A DNA stretch of 34,569 nt from JBKPCD01 sp046727175. GTDB taxonomy: Bacteria > Acidobacteriota > Vicinamibacteria > Vicinamibacterales > 2-12-FULL-66-21. Below the pieces are notes generated by a model. It saw only the letters and a list, made by a program, of their open reading frames with translations, made no database searches and was not told the origin of the DNA. The stretch spans positions 1 to 34,569 of the forward strand of contig JBKPCD010000258.1 in the NCBI GenBank assembly GCA_046727175.1. Reading direction: 5' to 3'. Both the position numbers and the translations under genes were made by a program. Positions 1 through 6,780 of the stretch are shown piece by piece. How positions within the stretch are numbered: position 1 is the first letter of the stretch; every line of letters starts with the position of its first letter.

Positions 1-1
1 A

Positions 2-310
2 TGGGCGGCGGAGTTTTATGCCCCGAGCGGTACCGGTGTCGACATCATTCACGTGTGGGCGACGACGCCATCCGGCGCTGCGACGTTCCTTGGAGCTGCG
101 ACCTACGGCCTGGACCGTCCTGATGTTGGCGCGTGGCTCGGCCCCGAGTACAGACCGTCGGGCTTCGCGCTCGACGCGTTGCTTCCGCCCGGCACGTACG
201 CAATCTCCGTGTACGCCCGTAGCACGACGACTGGTACGTTCCGAACGGTGCGCGTCGTTGCGGTGGTCGTGCAGCCTCTCTCCGTCGCCTCGACTCGTCT
301 GCGACCCTGA
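2..310 (+). CDS. C-terminal end of a secreted repeat protein (partial)
   Basis: The reading frame is open from the left edge to a TGA at 310, so only about 102 C-terminal residues are visible and the start lies outside the window. The segment contains GTGVDIIHVWA, then a FLGAATYGLDRPDV stretch and LPPGTYAISVYA. From memory, this GVD-(T/I)IHVWA / ARPDVGA / PPGTY pattern recurs at the C-terminus of large, presumably extracellular proteins in acidobacteria, where it reads as a beta-sandwich unit. No catalytic motif is seen. The function of the whole protein cannot be judged from this piece. An overlapping longer frame at 18-764 has arginine-rich, shadow-like composition and was not chosen. Confidence 0.7.
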   Translation, partial: WAAEFYAPSGTGVDIIHVWATTPSGAATFLGAATYGLDRPDVGAWLGPEYRPSGFALDALLPPGTYAISVYARSTTTGTFRTVRVVAVVVQPLSVASTRLRP

Positions 311-335
311 CTGCCTCTGGCCGCGTGTACCGGAT

Positions 336-800
336 CTACTTGATCGGCGCAGACGCCGACGCGACGCACTGCCACTTGCCATCAGGCATCTTGATCCACG
401 TGTCGGCCCAGCGTTCCTTTGCGTCCACCGCTTTCCCGGTACCATCGGTGCCCTTGCCCGTCCAGGAGCCCGTCACGATCGCGGTGTCGCCATGGACGGT
501 GACTTTCATATCGCCGATCTCGTTCGTCGCCCACTTGGACTTCTTTGTCCGCGCGATGTATTCAGCCTTCGTGTGCAGCGACCCGTCGGAGTCGAGACTG
601 ACGAAGTCCGCAGCCAGTATGGGCGCAAGCGCGTCACCATCGGCCGCTTTCGAGGCCTTCACCCATTGATGCTCCAGGTCCATCAACGCTTTTGCGACGG
701 CGCCCCCCGCCGTCGTGCCACCATCTTTGGCGGCCTTTTGTTGCGCCACGACACCGACCGATAACAGCAGAACCACGCCGACTGCAAGGAATCGCTTCAT
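336..800 (-). CDS. Secreted DUF4440 / SnoaL-like (NTF2 fold) protein
   Basis: A 154-residue protein starts with a clear signal peptide (MKRF, a hydrophobic run LAVGVVLLLSVGVVA, then AQQ). The mature part follows the DUF4440/SnoaL-like pattern: an N-terminal helix LEHQWVKASKAADGDALAPIL, then ADFVSLDSDG, a central helix with KAEYI, and strands GDMKVTVHGDTAIVTGSWTGKGTD and WADTWIKMPDGKWQCVASA. The length is usual for the family. A strong ribosome binding site (GGAGG at 809-813 on the plus strand as CCTCC) sits 8 bases before the ATG, which supports this start. Family members are a cone-shaped NTF2 fold of mostly unknown role; no substrate can be assigned. It stands alone, convergent with the partial gene to its left. 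Confidence 0.85.
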   Translation of the reverse strand: MKRFLAVGVVLLLSVGVVAQQKAAKDGGTTAGGAVAKALMDLEHQWVKASKAADGDALAPILAADFVSLDSDGSLHTKAEYIARTKKSKWATNEIGDMKVTVHGDTAIVTGSWTGKGTDGTGKAVDAKERWADTWIKMPDGKWQCVASASAPIK

Positions 801-938
801 CGCTCTGACCTCCGAGAACTGATGGTGCTGAACGTGGGTTTACCCCGAACGACCACGAAGGCTGCCAGGAGCCGTATTGGGAACGGCCGAGTATAGCTCA
901 TCTGTGACGGGATTGTGCCTGCCCGGCACGATCAATTC

Positions 939-1318
939 TTCAGCGCAAACGCGACGTAGGCTCTCCCGATCCTGAACCCAGCCGCTGAAACAGCAGCCGG
1001 CGGGCCCTGCGATCCTTGCTCTCCCAGTAGTTGATGCCGCGCTCGACGATCCCTTGCAGGTTGTCGTGGACCCAGATCTCCTTTCCGGTCGTCGCATCGA
1101 GCGCAACGAGCGCGTTGCTCCTCGCGAGCACGTACATCACGTGGTCGACAATCACCGGATTGAAGACGTAAAGGATGTTGTCGTTCGTCGGGTACGTTCA
1201 CGCGAGCTCGCGCTGATCGACATTAGCCTTGGTGATCAGCGTCAGCCGAGATAGTGGGAGTTGTCGGGCCCGTCGCCGTACTTGCGCCAGGATTTGCGAT
1301 CCTGTCCGTTGGTGTCGA
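939..1318 (-). pseudogene. Decayed fragment of a PQQ-dependent (quinoprotein) dehydrogenase
   Basis: Read on the minus strand, three pieces line up with the N-terminal region of membrane or secreted quinoprotein glucose/alcohol dehydrogenases: KSWRKYGDGPDNSHY (about 1250-1300), then in another frame LTLITKANVDQRELA, then YPTNDN-LYVFNPVIVDH and LYVLARSNALVALDATTGKEIWVH down to GINYWESKDRRARRLLFQ. One frameshift lies near 1240-1250. A TGA at 1198-1200 stands where the family has the Trp of an 'AWTY' motif. The similarity is lost beyond about 980. Only one N-terminal blade region remains, so the gene cannot make an enzyme. Upstream (1330-1510) nothing recognisable is left. Confidence 0.75.
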
Positions 1319-1519
1319 GCCGGAGTGTTGCGGTCGTGAATTGAGATGGCAATGATGATCGTCCTGCATCGGCGAAGCGCCGAACGCGCGTCATGAAGCC
1401 TCCAGAATAATCGATAATCGCGCGATGGCTAACACGACCACGACGCGGCGGCAATCGGCTTCGGCGCTGAAAGCGCTCGGGCGCCAAGCACCAGGTGCTC
1501 CAGGCCCAGCGCCAAGCCT

Positions 1520-2251
1520 TCATGTCATGTACCACCCGCCGTTGACGTGAATCGTCTGGCCGGTGATGTATCCGTTCGATGCCACCGCGACCACCAGGTC
1601 AGCGACTTCATCAACCGACCCGAACCGACCGACCGGAATTCGATCTGGCCGGGCGTTCGCGTTCGAGGCAATCATCTCGGTTTCGATGAGCGCTGGCGCG
1701 ACGGCGTTCACGGTGATTCCCTCACCCGCGAGCCGGCTCGCGTAGAAATGCGTGAGACCGAGCATCCCGGCTTTCGAGGCGGCGTAATGGGGCCCGACGA
1801 TGCCGCCGACGTGCGCTGCGACGGACGAGATGTTCACGATCCGCCCCCACTGCCGACGGCGCATGCCCGGCAGCACTGCCTGAGTCACGAGAAAGCAGGA
1901 TTTCAGGTTCGTCGTCACGAGCTCGTCCCAGTCTCGCTCCGCGATCTCGTCGATCTCCTGGGGCCGTGAGACGCCCGCGTTGTTCACGAGGATGTCGACA
2001 GACCCGAGTTGGTCATAGGCCACCCGGACCAACCGCTCGACGTCTGCCGCTTGTGAGACGTCGGCCTGGACGGCGATACACTCCCGTCCGGCCTCGCGGA
2101 CTTCGGCGGCCGCCTCCTCGGCGTCGCTGAATCGGGTCTGAAAGTTGATCACGACGTGCGCGCCCGCGCGCGCAAGTGCCACAGCAGTCGCGCGCCCGAT
2201 GCCGCGGCTCGAGCCCGTCACAAGGGCCACTCTCCCAGCAAAATGAGTCAT
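1520..2251 (-). CDS. Short-chain dehydrogenase/reductase (SDR, FabG-like)
   Basis: A 243-residue classical SDR. The Rossmann cofactor motif GSSRGIGRATA is at about residues 13-23, a DV of the adenine pocket follows, NNAGVS is at about residue 90, the catalytic Ser is in NISSVAAHVGG and the YxxxK pair is in YAASK. The C-terminus has the usual VNAVAPALIETEM and GQTIHVNGGWYM segments. Length and order are those of 3-oxoacyl-ACP reductase-like SDRs, but such proteins often act in catabolic pathways. The downstream partners here (a cupin and a GntR/FCD regulator on the same strand) suggest a small catabolic cluster rather than fatty-acid synthesis. The start ATG at 2251 follows a repeat-rich gap. 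The substrate is unknown. Confidence 0.9.
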   Translation of the reverse strand: MTHFAGRVALVTGSSRGIGRATAVALARAGAHVVINFQTRFSDAEEAAAEVREAGRECIAVQADVSQAADVERLVRVAYDQLGSVDILVNNAGVSRPQEIDEIAERDWDELVTTNLKSCFLVTQAVLPGMRRRQWGRIVNISSVAAHVGGIVGPHYAASKAGMLGLTHFYASRLAGEGITVNAVAPALIETEMIASNANARPDRIPVGRFGSVDEVADLVVAVASNGYITGQTIHVNGGWYMT

Positions 2252-2255
2252 GAGA

Positions 2256-2310
2256 CTAAGAAGTCAGCAGTAAGAAGTACGAAGTACGACTGATGAATGA
2301 AGTTTACTTC
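2256..2310. repeat. Short-word repeat, AAGAAGT/GAAGTAC type
   Basis: The cupin-SDR gap holds imperfect copies of AAGAAGT, GAAGTAC and GAAGT, ending with an AAGTTTACTT palindrome. The repeat covers the last codons of the cupin gene. It resembles the AGAAGTTAG word found at 10463, 24285 and 31270. Confidence 0.5.
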
Positions 2311-2593
2311 CGACGTCTTGCTTCGGATCGTCGGCGTCGGGGAAGTCGACGTCTTCGTGCAGCTCGTGGTTCGCGAGGCTCGTTGGCGGGACGAAGCAGC
2401 AGATGACCTTCATCTCCTCGTCGCTCGTGTTGTGCAGCAGGTGGACCGCGCCGCGTGGGAACAGCACGGTGCTTCCGATGCGGACCGGCGCAACCTCGCC
2501 CGAGACGAAGTGGCGGCCGAACGGCTCGATCAGCCCTACGTAGGTGCCGGAATGAATGAAGCCGATCGTGCGCCTTACCGGCCTTCGCTGCAC
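2264..2593 (-). CDS. Cupin-domain protein, probably N-terminally truncated
   Basis: A 109-residue frame starting at GTG 2593. The visible part has cupin features: TIGFIHSGTYVGL, then VAPVRIGSTVLFPRGAVHLLHNTSDEEMKVICCFVPPT, which matches the second cupin motif (G-x5-P-x-G-x2-H-x3-N). The first motif with its HxH metal ligands is missing. The codons just before the GTG, in the same frame after the stop of the upstream regulator, read LHHDSV, which resembles the first motif of a larger cupin. This suggests that the N-terminal part was lost by deletion or that the gene is decayed. The last residues (SSVVLRTSYC) are encoded by the short-word repeat. It may be non-functional. Confidence 0.55.
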   Translation of the reverse strand: MQRRPVRRTIGFIHSGTYVGLIEPFGRHFVSGEVAPVRIGSTVLFPRGAVHLLHNTSDEEMKVICCFVPPTSLANHELHEDVDFPDADDPKQDVGSKLHSSVVLRTSYC

Positions 2594-2611
2594 CGAGTCA
2601 TGATGCAGCGC

Positions 2612-3346
2612 TCATCCCGCAGCCTTCCTGCCGCGAGCAGGGGTGCGCCTGCCGGCGCCTTTTCGCCGATTGGCCTCGGCCTCTTCCATCGACGCGCGCA
2701 GCAACTGGCCCGGCTCCTCGATATGTCGCCGCATCTCGCGCTCGGCCGCTGCCGCGTCGCGAGATTTCAACGCATCGATCAGCGAGACGTGCCGCTCGAC
2801 AATCTCGTGAAGCGACCGATGTGACTTCGACACGGTCAGGAACGTAGTCGTCGCGAGACGCATGCGCTCCCAGAACTGCTTGAGCAGCCAGTTGCCCGAC
2901 GCCTCGACGATCGTGAGGTGGAACGCGTAGTCGGCGTCGACTTCGGCGCGCATGTCCCCTTTCGCCGCGGCGCTGCGCAGCGCGAGCAACAGCTTCTCGA
3001 GCTTCTTCAGGCCGGCCGCATCGATGCGCGTGGCCGCTTCTCGCGCGGCCAGCCCTTCGAGCGCCGCGCGAATGGGGTAGATCTGCACGAGGTCTTCGAC
3101 GGAGATCTGCCGGACCATCGCGCCGCGGTACGGCGAGCTGACGACGAAGCCGAACAGCTCGAGATCGCGCAGCGCCTCTCGTACGGGGGCCTGGCTGACG
3201 CCAAACCGCTGCGCGATGCGCGTCTCGACGATGCGGTCGCCCGGCGCGAGACGGCCGCTGAGGATGTCGTCGATCAAGTGATCGCGGATGTCCTCGCGAA
3301 GCACGCGCCGCTCCAGCGTCTGACGACCGAATCCCTTTGCGTTCAC
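2612..3346 (-). CDS. GntR family transcriptional regulator, FCD (FadR) subfamily
   Basis: A 244-residue protein with an N-terminal winged helix: LREDIRDHLIDDILSGRLAPGDRIVETRIAQRFGVSQAPVREALRDLE is the GntR signature, with the recognition helix at VSQAPVREAL. The C-terminal FCD domain shows the usual metal-site pattern, Asp/His in DADYAFHLTIV followed by His in IVERHVSLIDAL and MRRHIEE. The basic tail (RRKGAGRRTPARGRKAAG) is an extension beyond the fold. The start is GTG at 3346 and no strong Shine-Dalgarno is seen. FCD regulators respond to small carboxylic acids or sugar acids. Its place in front of a cupin and an SDR makes local control of that cluster likely, but this is inference. Confidence 0.9.
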   Translation of the reverse strand: MNAKGFGRQTLERRVLREDIRDHLIDDILSGRLAPGDRIVETRIAQRFGVSQAPVREALRDLELFGFVVSSPYRGAMVRQISVEDLVQIYPIRAALEGLAAREAATRIDAAGLKKLEKLLLALRSAAAKGDMRAEVDADYAFHLTIVEASGNWLLKQFWERMRLATTTFLTVSKSHRSLHEIVERHVSLIDALKSRDAAAAEREMRRHIEEPGQLLRASMEEAEANRRKGAGRRTPARGRKAAG

Positions 3347-3361
3347 AACGCTTTCTGAGAT

Positions 3362-3425
3362 GGCTCCAGGTTCCAGCCAACACGAACCCTGAACCGTAGC
3401 CGGGAACCGAGCACGGGGGAACCCG
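3362..3425. repeat. Degenerate AGGTTCC / GGAACC word repeat
   Basis: Directly upstream of the GntR gene are loose copies of CAGGTTCCAG, GAACCCTGAACC, CGGGAACCGAG and GGAACCCGGAAC. They are the same words as in the heptamer repeat at 3539-3644. Between 3426 and 3538 nothing is recognised. Confidence 0.5.
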
Positions 3426-3538
3426 GAACGTCGCGATCGTTATCGATTCTCGATTATGTTCTGGTAAACGGACGGCTATCAAGTAGCACGTCGGCGCGGG
3501 TGTCGACTGCCCATTCACGCGATCCACTGACAAGTTGC

Positions 3539-3644
3539 AGGTTCCAGGTTCCAGGTTCCAGGTTCCAGGTCAGCTTCGCAGGTTCTCGCGAGAACGTGGA
3601 ACTCACCTGGAACCGGGAACCTGTGAACCCGGAACCCGGACAGG
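3539..3644. repeat. AGGTTCC heptamer array with inverted GGAACC arm
   Basis: AGGTTCC occurs four times in perfect 7-base register (3539-3566) and then degenerates (AGGTCAG, AGGTTCTCG). From about 3598 to 3644 the complementary word appears (GGAACTC, TGGAACCGGGAACC, GAACCCGGAACCC), so the two halves can pair as a large imperfect hairpin. It ends three bases before the TTGACA of the candidate sulfate-operon promoter. Confidence 0.7.
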
Positions 3645-3646
3645 TC

Positions 3647-3677
3647 TTGACACCCCCCGCGCTCTGTGTGGTAGGTT
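3647..3677 (+). promoter_or_regulatory. Candidate sigma70-type promoter of the sulfate operon
   Basis: A consensus TTGACA lies at 3647-3652. The best -10 candidate is TAGGTT at 3672-3677, with a 19-base spacer and weak match to TATAAT, so the -10 assignment is uncertain. Initiation about 7 bases further would place the transcript start only a few bases before the ATG of the cysteine-rich leader ORF at 3691, making that ORF nearly leaderless. Confidence 0.4.
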
Positions 3678-3690
3678 CGCAGTCAGCGTT

Positions 3691-3774
3691 ATGCTTTCCG
3701 GTCTCACCTGTTGTCGTCCGTCCATCGCCGCGACCGCGTGTCGTTGCACATGTACGTGGCCGACACGCAGGTGA
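3691..3774 (+). CDS. Cysteine-rich leader peptide upstream of the sulfate operon
   Basis: A 27-codon ORF starts at ATG 3691 and ends at TGA 3772-3774, 215 bases before the sbp start. Five residues are cysteine: a CC pair at 7-8 (codons at 3709-3714) and CRCTC at 17-21 (TGT 3739, TGC 3745, TGT 3751). That is far above background in a GC-rich genome and sits exactly where cysteine supply would be sensed. Poly-cysteine leader ORFs that act as cysteine-responsive attenuators before sulfur genes are known from mycobacteria; their use here is inference. The last three Cys codons fall in the left arm and loop of an RNA hairpin, and the stop codon lies within the alternative stem segment. No ribosome binding site is visible, consistent with near-leaderless translation. 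Confidence 0.6.
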   Translation: MLSGLTCCRPSIAATACRCTCTWPTRR

Positions 3775-3820
3775 GAAGCGATCGCAGCTCTCCTCGACAG
3801 TTCCATCCACATCGCTTCTC
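3702..3820 (+). promoter_or_regulatory. Candidate translation-coupled attenuator (competing RNA stems)
   Basis: Three perfect pairings are seen. TCTCACCTG (3702-3710) can pair with CAGGTGAGA (3768-3776). Nested inside is GCGTGTCG (3736-3743) with CGACACGC (3761-3768). Downstream, GAGAAGCGAT (3773-3782) can pair with ATCGCTTCTC (3811-3820). The first and third stems share bases 3773-3776 and cannot coexist. A ribosome held at the first Cys pair would cover 3702-3710, and one at the stop codon would cover 3768-3780, so translation should decide between them. No U-tract follows the last stem, so the output could be Rho-dependent termination or access to downstream RNA rather than an intrinsic terminator. 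Confidence 0.5.
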
Positions 3821-3934
3821 CCGCTGAACGTCGGCCTCGCCAACGTTGACTGTTGATCGCGCCGCGACCCGTTAATCCGCAGGTGCGGATCCGGGCCGGG
3901 GTGCAGGCGCGCGTTCTGCGCGCTCGACTGGAAT

Positions 3935-3960
3935 TGCTGCCCTGTCGAATTCCGGCAGCA
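3935..3960 (+). promoter_or_regulatory. Small hairpin ahead of the sbp start
   Basis: TGCTGCC (3935-3941) and GGCAGCA (3954-3960) form a perfect 7-base stem with a 12-base loop, 29 bases before the chosen ATG of sbp. It may be part of the operon leader structure. No other element is recognised between 3821 and 3934. Confidence 0.35.
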
Positions 3961-3989
3961 GCGTGCTTCTTGAGCAACGGATATCCAAG

Positions 3990-5006
3990 ATGACGAAACT
4001 CTGGCGCGTGTTGACGCTGTTCGCTGCAGCCGGCATCGGTCTGCTCGCCATCGAGCTGAGGGCGCCCGATGCGCAGTCGACGCTTCTCAACGTCTCCTAC
4101 GATCCGACGCGCGAGCTCTATCAGGACTTCAACGGCGCCTTCGCAAGACACTGGCATGCGAAGACGGGATCATCGGTTCAGATTCGTCAATCCCACGGGG
4201 GATCCGGCGCCCAGGCGCGAGCCGTGATCGACGGCCTCGACGCTGACGTGGTCACGCTCGCGCTCGGGTACGACGTCGACGCCATCGCGCGTGCGGGTCT
4301 GATCCAACCTGGCTGGCAGAGCCGGCTGCCGAACAACAGCTGCCCATACACCTCCACGATCGTGTTCCTCGTCCGCAAGGGAAACCCGAAGGGCATCAAG
4401 GACTGGGGCGATCTCGTGAAGACAGGGATTTCCGTCATCACGCCGAACCCGAAGACCTCAGGGGGTGCGCGCTGGAATTATCTGGCGGCCTGGGGATATG
4501 CGGTCAGACAGCCGCAGGGTTCCGAGACGAGTGCGCGCGAATTCGTGCGTCGTCTCTTCAGGAACGTTCCAGTGCTCGATTCCGGAGCACGGGCTGCGGC
4601 GACCACCTTCGTGCAGCGTGGAGTCGGCGACGTGCTGCTCGCGTGGGAAAACGAGGCGCACCTCGCGCTGTCCGAGTCCGCAGGCGCCGTCGAGATCGTC
4701 GTGCCCTCGGTCAGCGTCCTGGCCGAGCCTCCAGTGGCTGTCGTCGACAAAGTCGTCGACAAGAAAGGCACGCGCGCGATCGCCGAAGCGTACGTGCAGT
4801 ACCTCTACTCGCCCGAAGGTCAGGAGATCGCCGCGAAGCGTTTCTACCGGCCGCGGGACCCGCAGGTCGCAGCCAAGTACGCGTCGACGTTTGTGAAGCT
4901 CACGCTGTTCACGGTCGATCAGCTCTTTGGCGGATGGCAGAAGGCGCAGACGGCTCACTTCGCCGATGGCGGCGTGTTCGATCAGATCTACCGGCCCGGG
5001 AGCTGA
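3990..5006 (+). CDS. sbp: Sulfate ABC transporter, periplasmic sulfate-binding protein
   Basis: With the ATG at 3990 the protein has 338 residues. An N-terminal hydrophobic signal segment (LWRVLTLFAAAGIGLLAIEL) is followed by the sulfate-binding protein pattern: LLNVSYDPTRELYQDFNGAFARHW, the anion-site loop SHGGSGAQARAV, DADVVTLALGYDVDAIA, the NSCPYTSTIVFLVRKGNPKGIKDWGDL block and SGGARWNYLAAWGYA. These are the hallmarks of Sbp/CysP; the binding protein hands sulfate or thiosulfate to the CysTW channel. A GTG at 3963 would add nine residues before the signal and is less likely. It is the first structural gene of the sulfur operon; its stop overlaps the start of cysT by one base (TGATG). Confidence 0.93.
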   Translation: MTKLWRVLTLFAAAGIGLLAIELRAPDAQSTLLNVSYDPTRELYQDFNGAFARHWHAKTGSSVQIRQSHGGSGAQARAVIDGLDADVVTLALGYDVDAIARAGLIQPGWQSRLPNNSCPYTSTIVFLVRKGNPKGIKDWGDLVKTGISVITPNPKTSGGARWNYLAAWGYAVRQPQGSETSAREFVRRLFRNVPVLDSGARAAATTFVQRGVGDVLLAWENEAHLALSESAGAVEIVVPSVSVLAEPPVAVVDKVVDKKGTRAIAEAYVQYLYSPEGQEIAAKRFYRPRDPQVAAKYASTFVKLTLFTVDQLFGGWQKAQTAHFADGGVFDQIYRPGS

Positions 5007-5845
5007 TGAAGCCGATGGTACGTTCGCGTCGCAGCGCGGCTCTGCCAGGGTTTCGCGTGACCATGACGTTCACGCTGGTCTACCTGTGCGCAATCGTCCT
5101 GGTGCCGCTCGCGACGCTGCCCGCCGGCGCGCTGGCGCTCGGATGGAAGCCGCTCGTCACCGCGCTGAGCGATTCGCGCGTTCTCGCGTCTTATCGTCTG
5201 ACGCTTGGCGCTTCGTTCGCCGCCGCGTGCGTGAACGCCGTGTTCGGCTTGCTCATCGCGTGGGTCCTCGTACGCTACGACTTCCCCGGACGAAAGATCG
5301 TCGACGGCCTAATCGATCTGCCGTTCGCATTGCCCACCGCAGTGGCGGGAATCACGCTGACGACACTGTATGGGCCGAATGGCTGGCTCGGACGTCCGCT
5401 CGATCAGTTGGGAATTCGGGTCGCGTTCACCCCTGTCGGGATCACCGTCGCGCTCGTGTTCATCGGCTTGCCGTTCGTCGTTCGAACGCTGCAGCCCGTG
5501 CTCGCGGATCTCGATGTCGACGTCGAAGAGGCCGCAACGACGCTCGGCGCGAGCCGTCGGGACGTGATCGTTCGGGTAATCCTCCCGTATCTGTATCCCG
5601 CCTGGCTGACGGGGTTCGCGCTGGCCTTTGCGCGCGCCATTGGCGAGTACGGATCCGTCGTGTTCATCTCGGGAAACATGCCGATGCGGACCGAGATCAG
5701 CTCGCTCCTCATCATCACCAGGCTCGAGCAGTACGACTACGCGGGCGCCACAGCCGTGGCGCTCGTCATGCTGATCGTTTCGTTCGTCCTGCTGCTGACG
5801 ATCAACGCGGTACGTGGATGGAGCGCGCGCCGGGTGGCGATTTGA
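5006..5845 (+). CDS. cysT: Sulfate ABC transporter permease CysT
   Basis: A 279-residue inner-membrane permease with about six hydrophobic segments, including VTMTFTLVYLCAIVLVPLATL, SFAAACVNAVFGLLIAWVLV and the last at AVALVMLIVSFVLLLTINAV. The binding-protein-dependent permease loop that contacts the ATPase is seen as EEAATTLGASRRDVIVRVILPYLYPAWLTGFALAFARAIGEYGSV, and DLPFALPTAVAGITL is typical of CysT/CysU. The start ATG at 5006 overlaps the sbp stop, which indicates translational coupling. It pairs with CysW to form the sulfate channel. Confidence 0.93.
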   Translation: MKPMVRSRRSAALPGFRVTMTFTLVYLCAIVLVPLATLPAGALALGWKPLVTALSDSRVLASYRLTLGASFAAACVNAVFGLLIAWVLVRYDFPGRKIVDGLIDLPFALPTAVAGITLTTLYGPNGWLGRPLDQLGIRVAFTPVGITVALVFIGLPFVVRTLQPVLADLDVDVEEAATTLGASRRDVIVRVILPYLYPAWLTGFALAFARAIGEYGSVVFISGNMPMRTEISSLLIITRLEQYDYAGATAVALVMLIVSFVLLLTINAVRGWSARRVAI

Positions 5846-5847
5846 GC

Positions 5848-6780
5848 ATGCAGCCACGGCCCACGGCTTCAACGTTCGGCCCGTCGAGCCCGGCGCTCCG
5901 TCTGAACCCTTTGCTTACGGAGCCGAGGTGGGTGCGGGTTGGCGCCATGAGCATCGTGTTCGCGTTCCTGACCGTCTTCCTCATTGTTCCATTGGTCGCG
6001 GTATTCTCGGAGGCGTTCGCACGTGGCTTCGACGCCTTCTCGTCGGCAATTCACGACGCGGACGCACGCGCCGCCGTGCGCCTGACCCTCATCACCGCGG
6101 CGTTGGCTGTGCCCGCGAACGCGCTCTTCGGCATCGCCGCCGGATGGGCAATCGCGAAATTCGAGTTCCCTGGCAAGGCGCTGCTGACAACCCTCATCGA
6201 TCTGCCGTTCGCGGTCTCGCCCGTCGTGTCCGGGCTGGTTCTCGTGCTGTTGTTCGGGCGTCGCGGGTGGATCGGTCCCTGGCTCTCGGCGCACGGGCTG
6301 CAGATCATCTTTTCCGTACCTGGAATCGTGCTCGCGACGACGTTCGTGTCGTTCCCGTTCGTGGCGCGCGAGGTCATCCCGATGCTCGAGGCGTCAGGCA
6401 ACGCCGAGGAGGAAGCCGCCCGCGTGCTCGGTGCGAGCGGCCTGCAGACGTTCTTCAGGGTCACACTGCCGAACATCAAGTGGGGCGTGCTCTACGGGGT
6501 CATTCTGTGCAACGCGCGAGCGATGGGGGAGTTCGGCGCCGTGTCGGTGGTCTCCGGTCACATTCGAGGCATCACGAACACGCTGCCGCTTCACGTGGAG
6601 GTCCTCTACAACGAGTACCACATCCAGGCCGCCTTCGCGGTCGCGTCCCTTCTTGCCGGGCTGGCGATCATCACCTTGATTCTGAAGGCAATCGTCGAGC
6701 GTCGCGTTCACGATCGGCCGCACCCGATCGCCGAGCGCGTGCCGGAGCCGCAGTTATGGGCATCGAAGTCAGAAGCCTGA
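5848..6780 (+). CDS. cysW: Sulfate ABC transporter permease CysW
   Basis: A 310-residue permease, paralogous to CysT. After a roughly 35-residue cytosolic head come membrane segments such as MSIVFAFLTVFLIVPLVAVFS, LITAALAVPANALFGIAAGWAIA and FAVASLLAGLAIITLILKAI. DLPFAVSPVVSGLVLVLLFG and the EEEAARVLGASGLQTFFRVTLPNIKWGVLYGVILCNARAMGEFGAVSVVSG block (coupling loop) are CysW hallmarks. The ATG at 5848 is two bases after the cysT stop; a later ATG at 5947 would remove the head. Its end overlaps the start of cysA by 25 bases, so translation is probably coupled. Confidence 0.92.
   Translation: MQPRPTASTFGPSSPALRLNPLLTEPRWVRVGAMSIVFAFLTVFLIVPLVAVFSEAFARGFDAFSSAIHDADARAAVRLTLITAALAVPANALFGIAAGWAIAKFEFPGKALLTTLIDLPFAVSPVVSGLVLVLLFGRRGWIGPWLSAHGLQIIFSVPGIVLATTFVSFPFVAREVIPMLEASGNAEEEAARVLGASGLQTFFRVTLPNIKWGVLYGVILCNARAMGEFGAVSVVSGHIRGITNTLPLHVEVLYNEYHIQAAFAVASLLAGLAIITLILKAIVERRVHDRPHPIAERVPEPQLWASKSEA

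Noticed and set aside
1198..1200. In-frame TGA in the quinoprotein fragment as a second selenocysteine codon
   Set aside because: The family has tryptophan there, no suitable hairpin follows, and the frame is also broken by a shift, so it is simple decay.
3500..3856. 118-residue ORF covering the sulfate leader (other frame)
   Set aside because: Its N-terminal part is a translation of the AGGTTCC repeat and the rest lacks protein-like features; the short Cys-rich ORF in a different frame fits the context better.
3650..3990. SAM-type riboswitch before the sulfate operon
   Set aside because: No S-box core or SAM-II-like motif was recognised; the visible stems are explained by the leader ORF.
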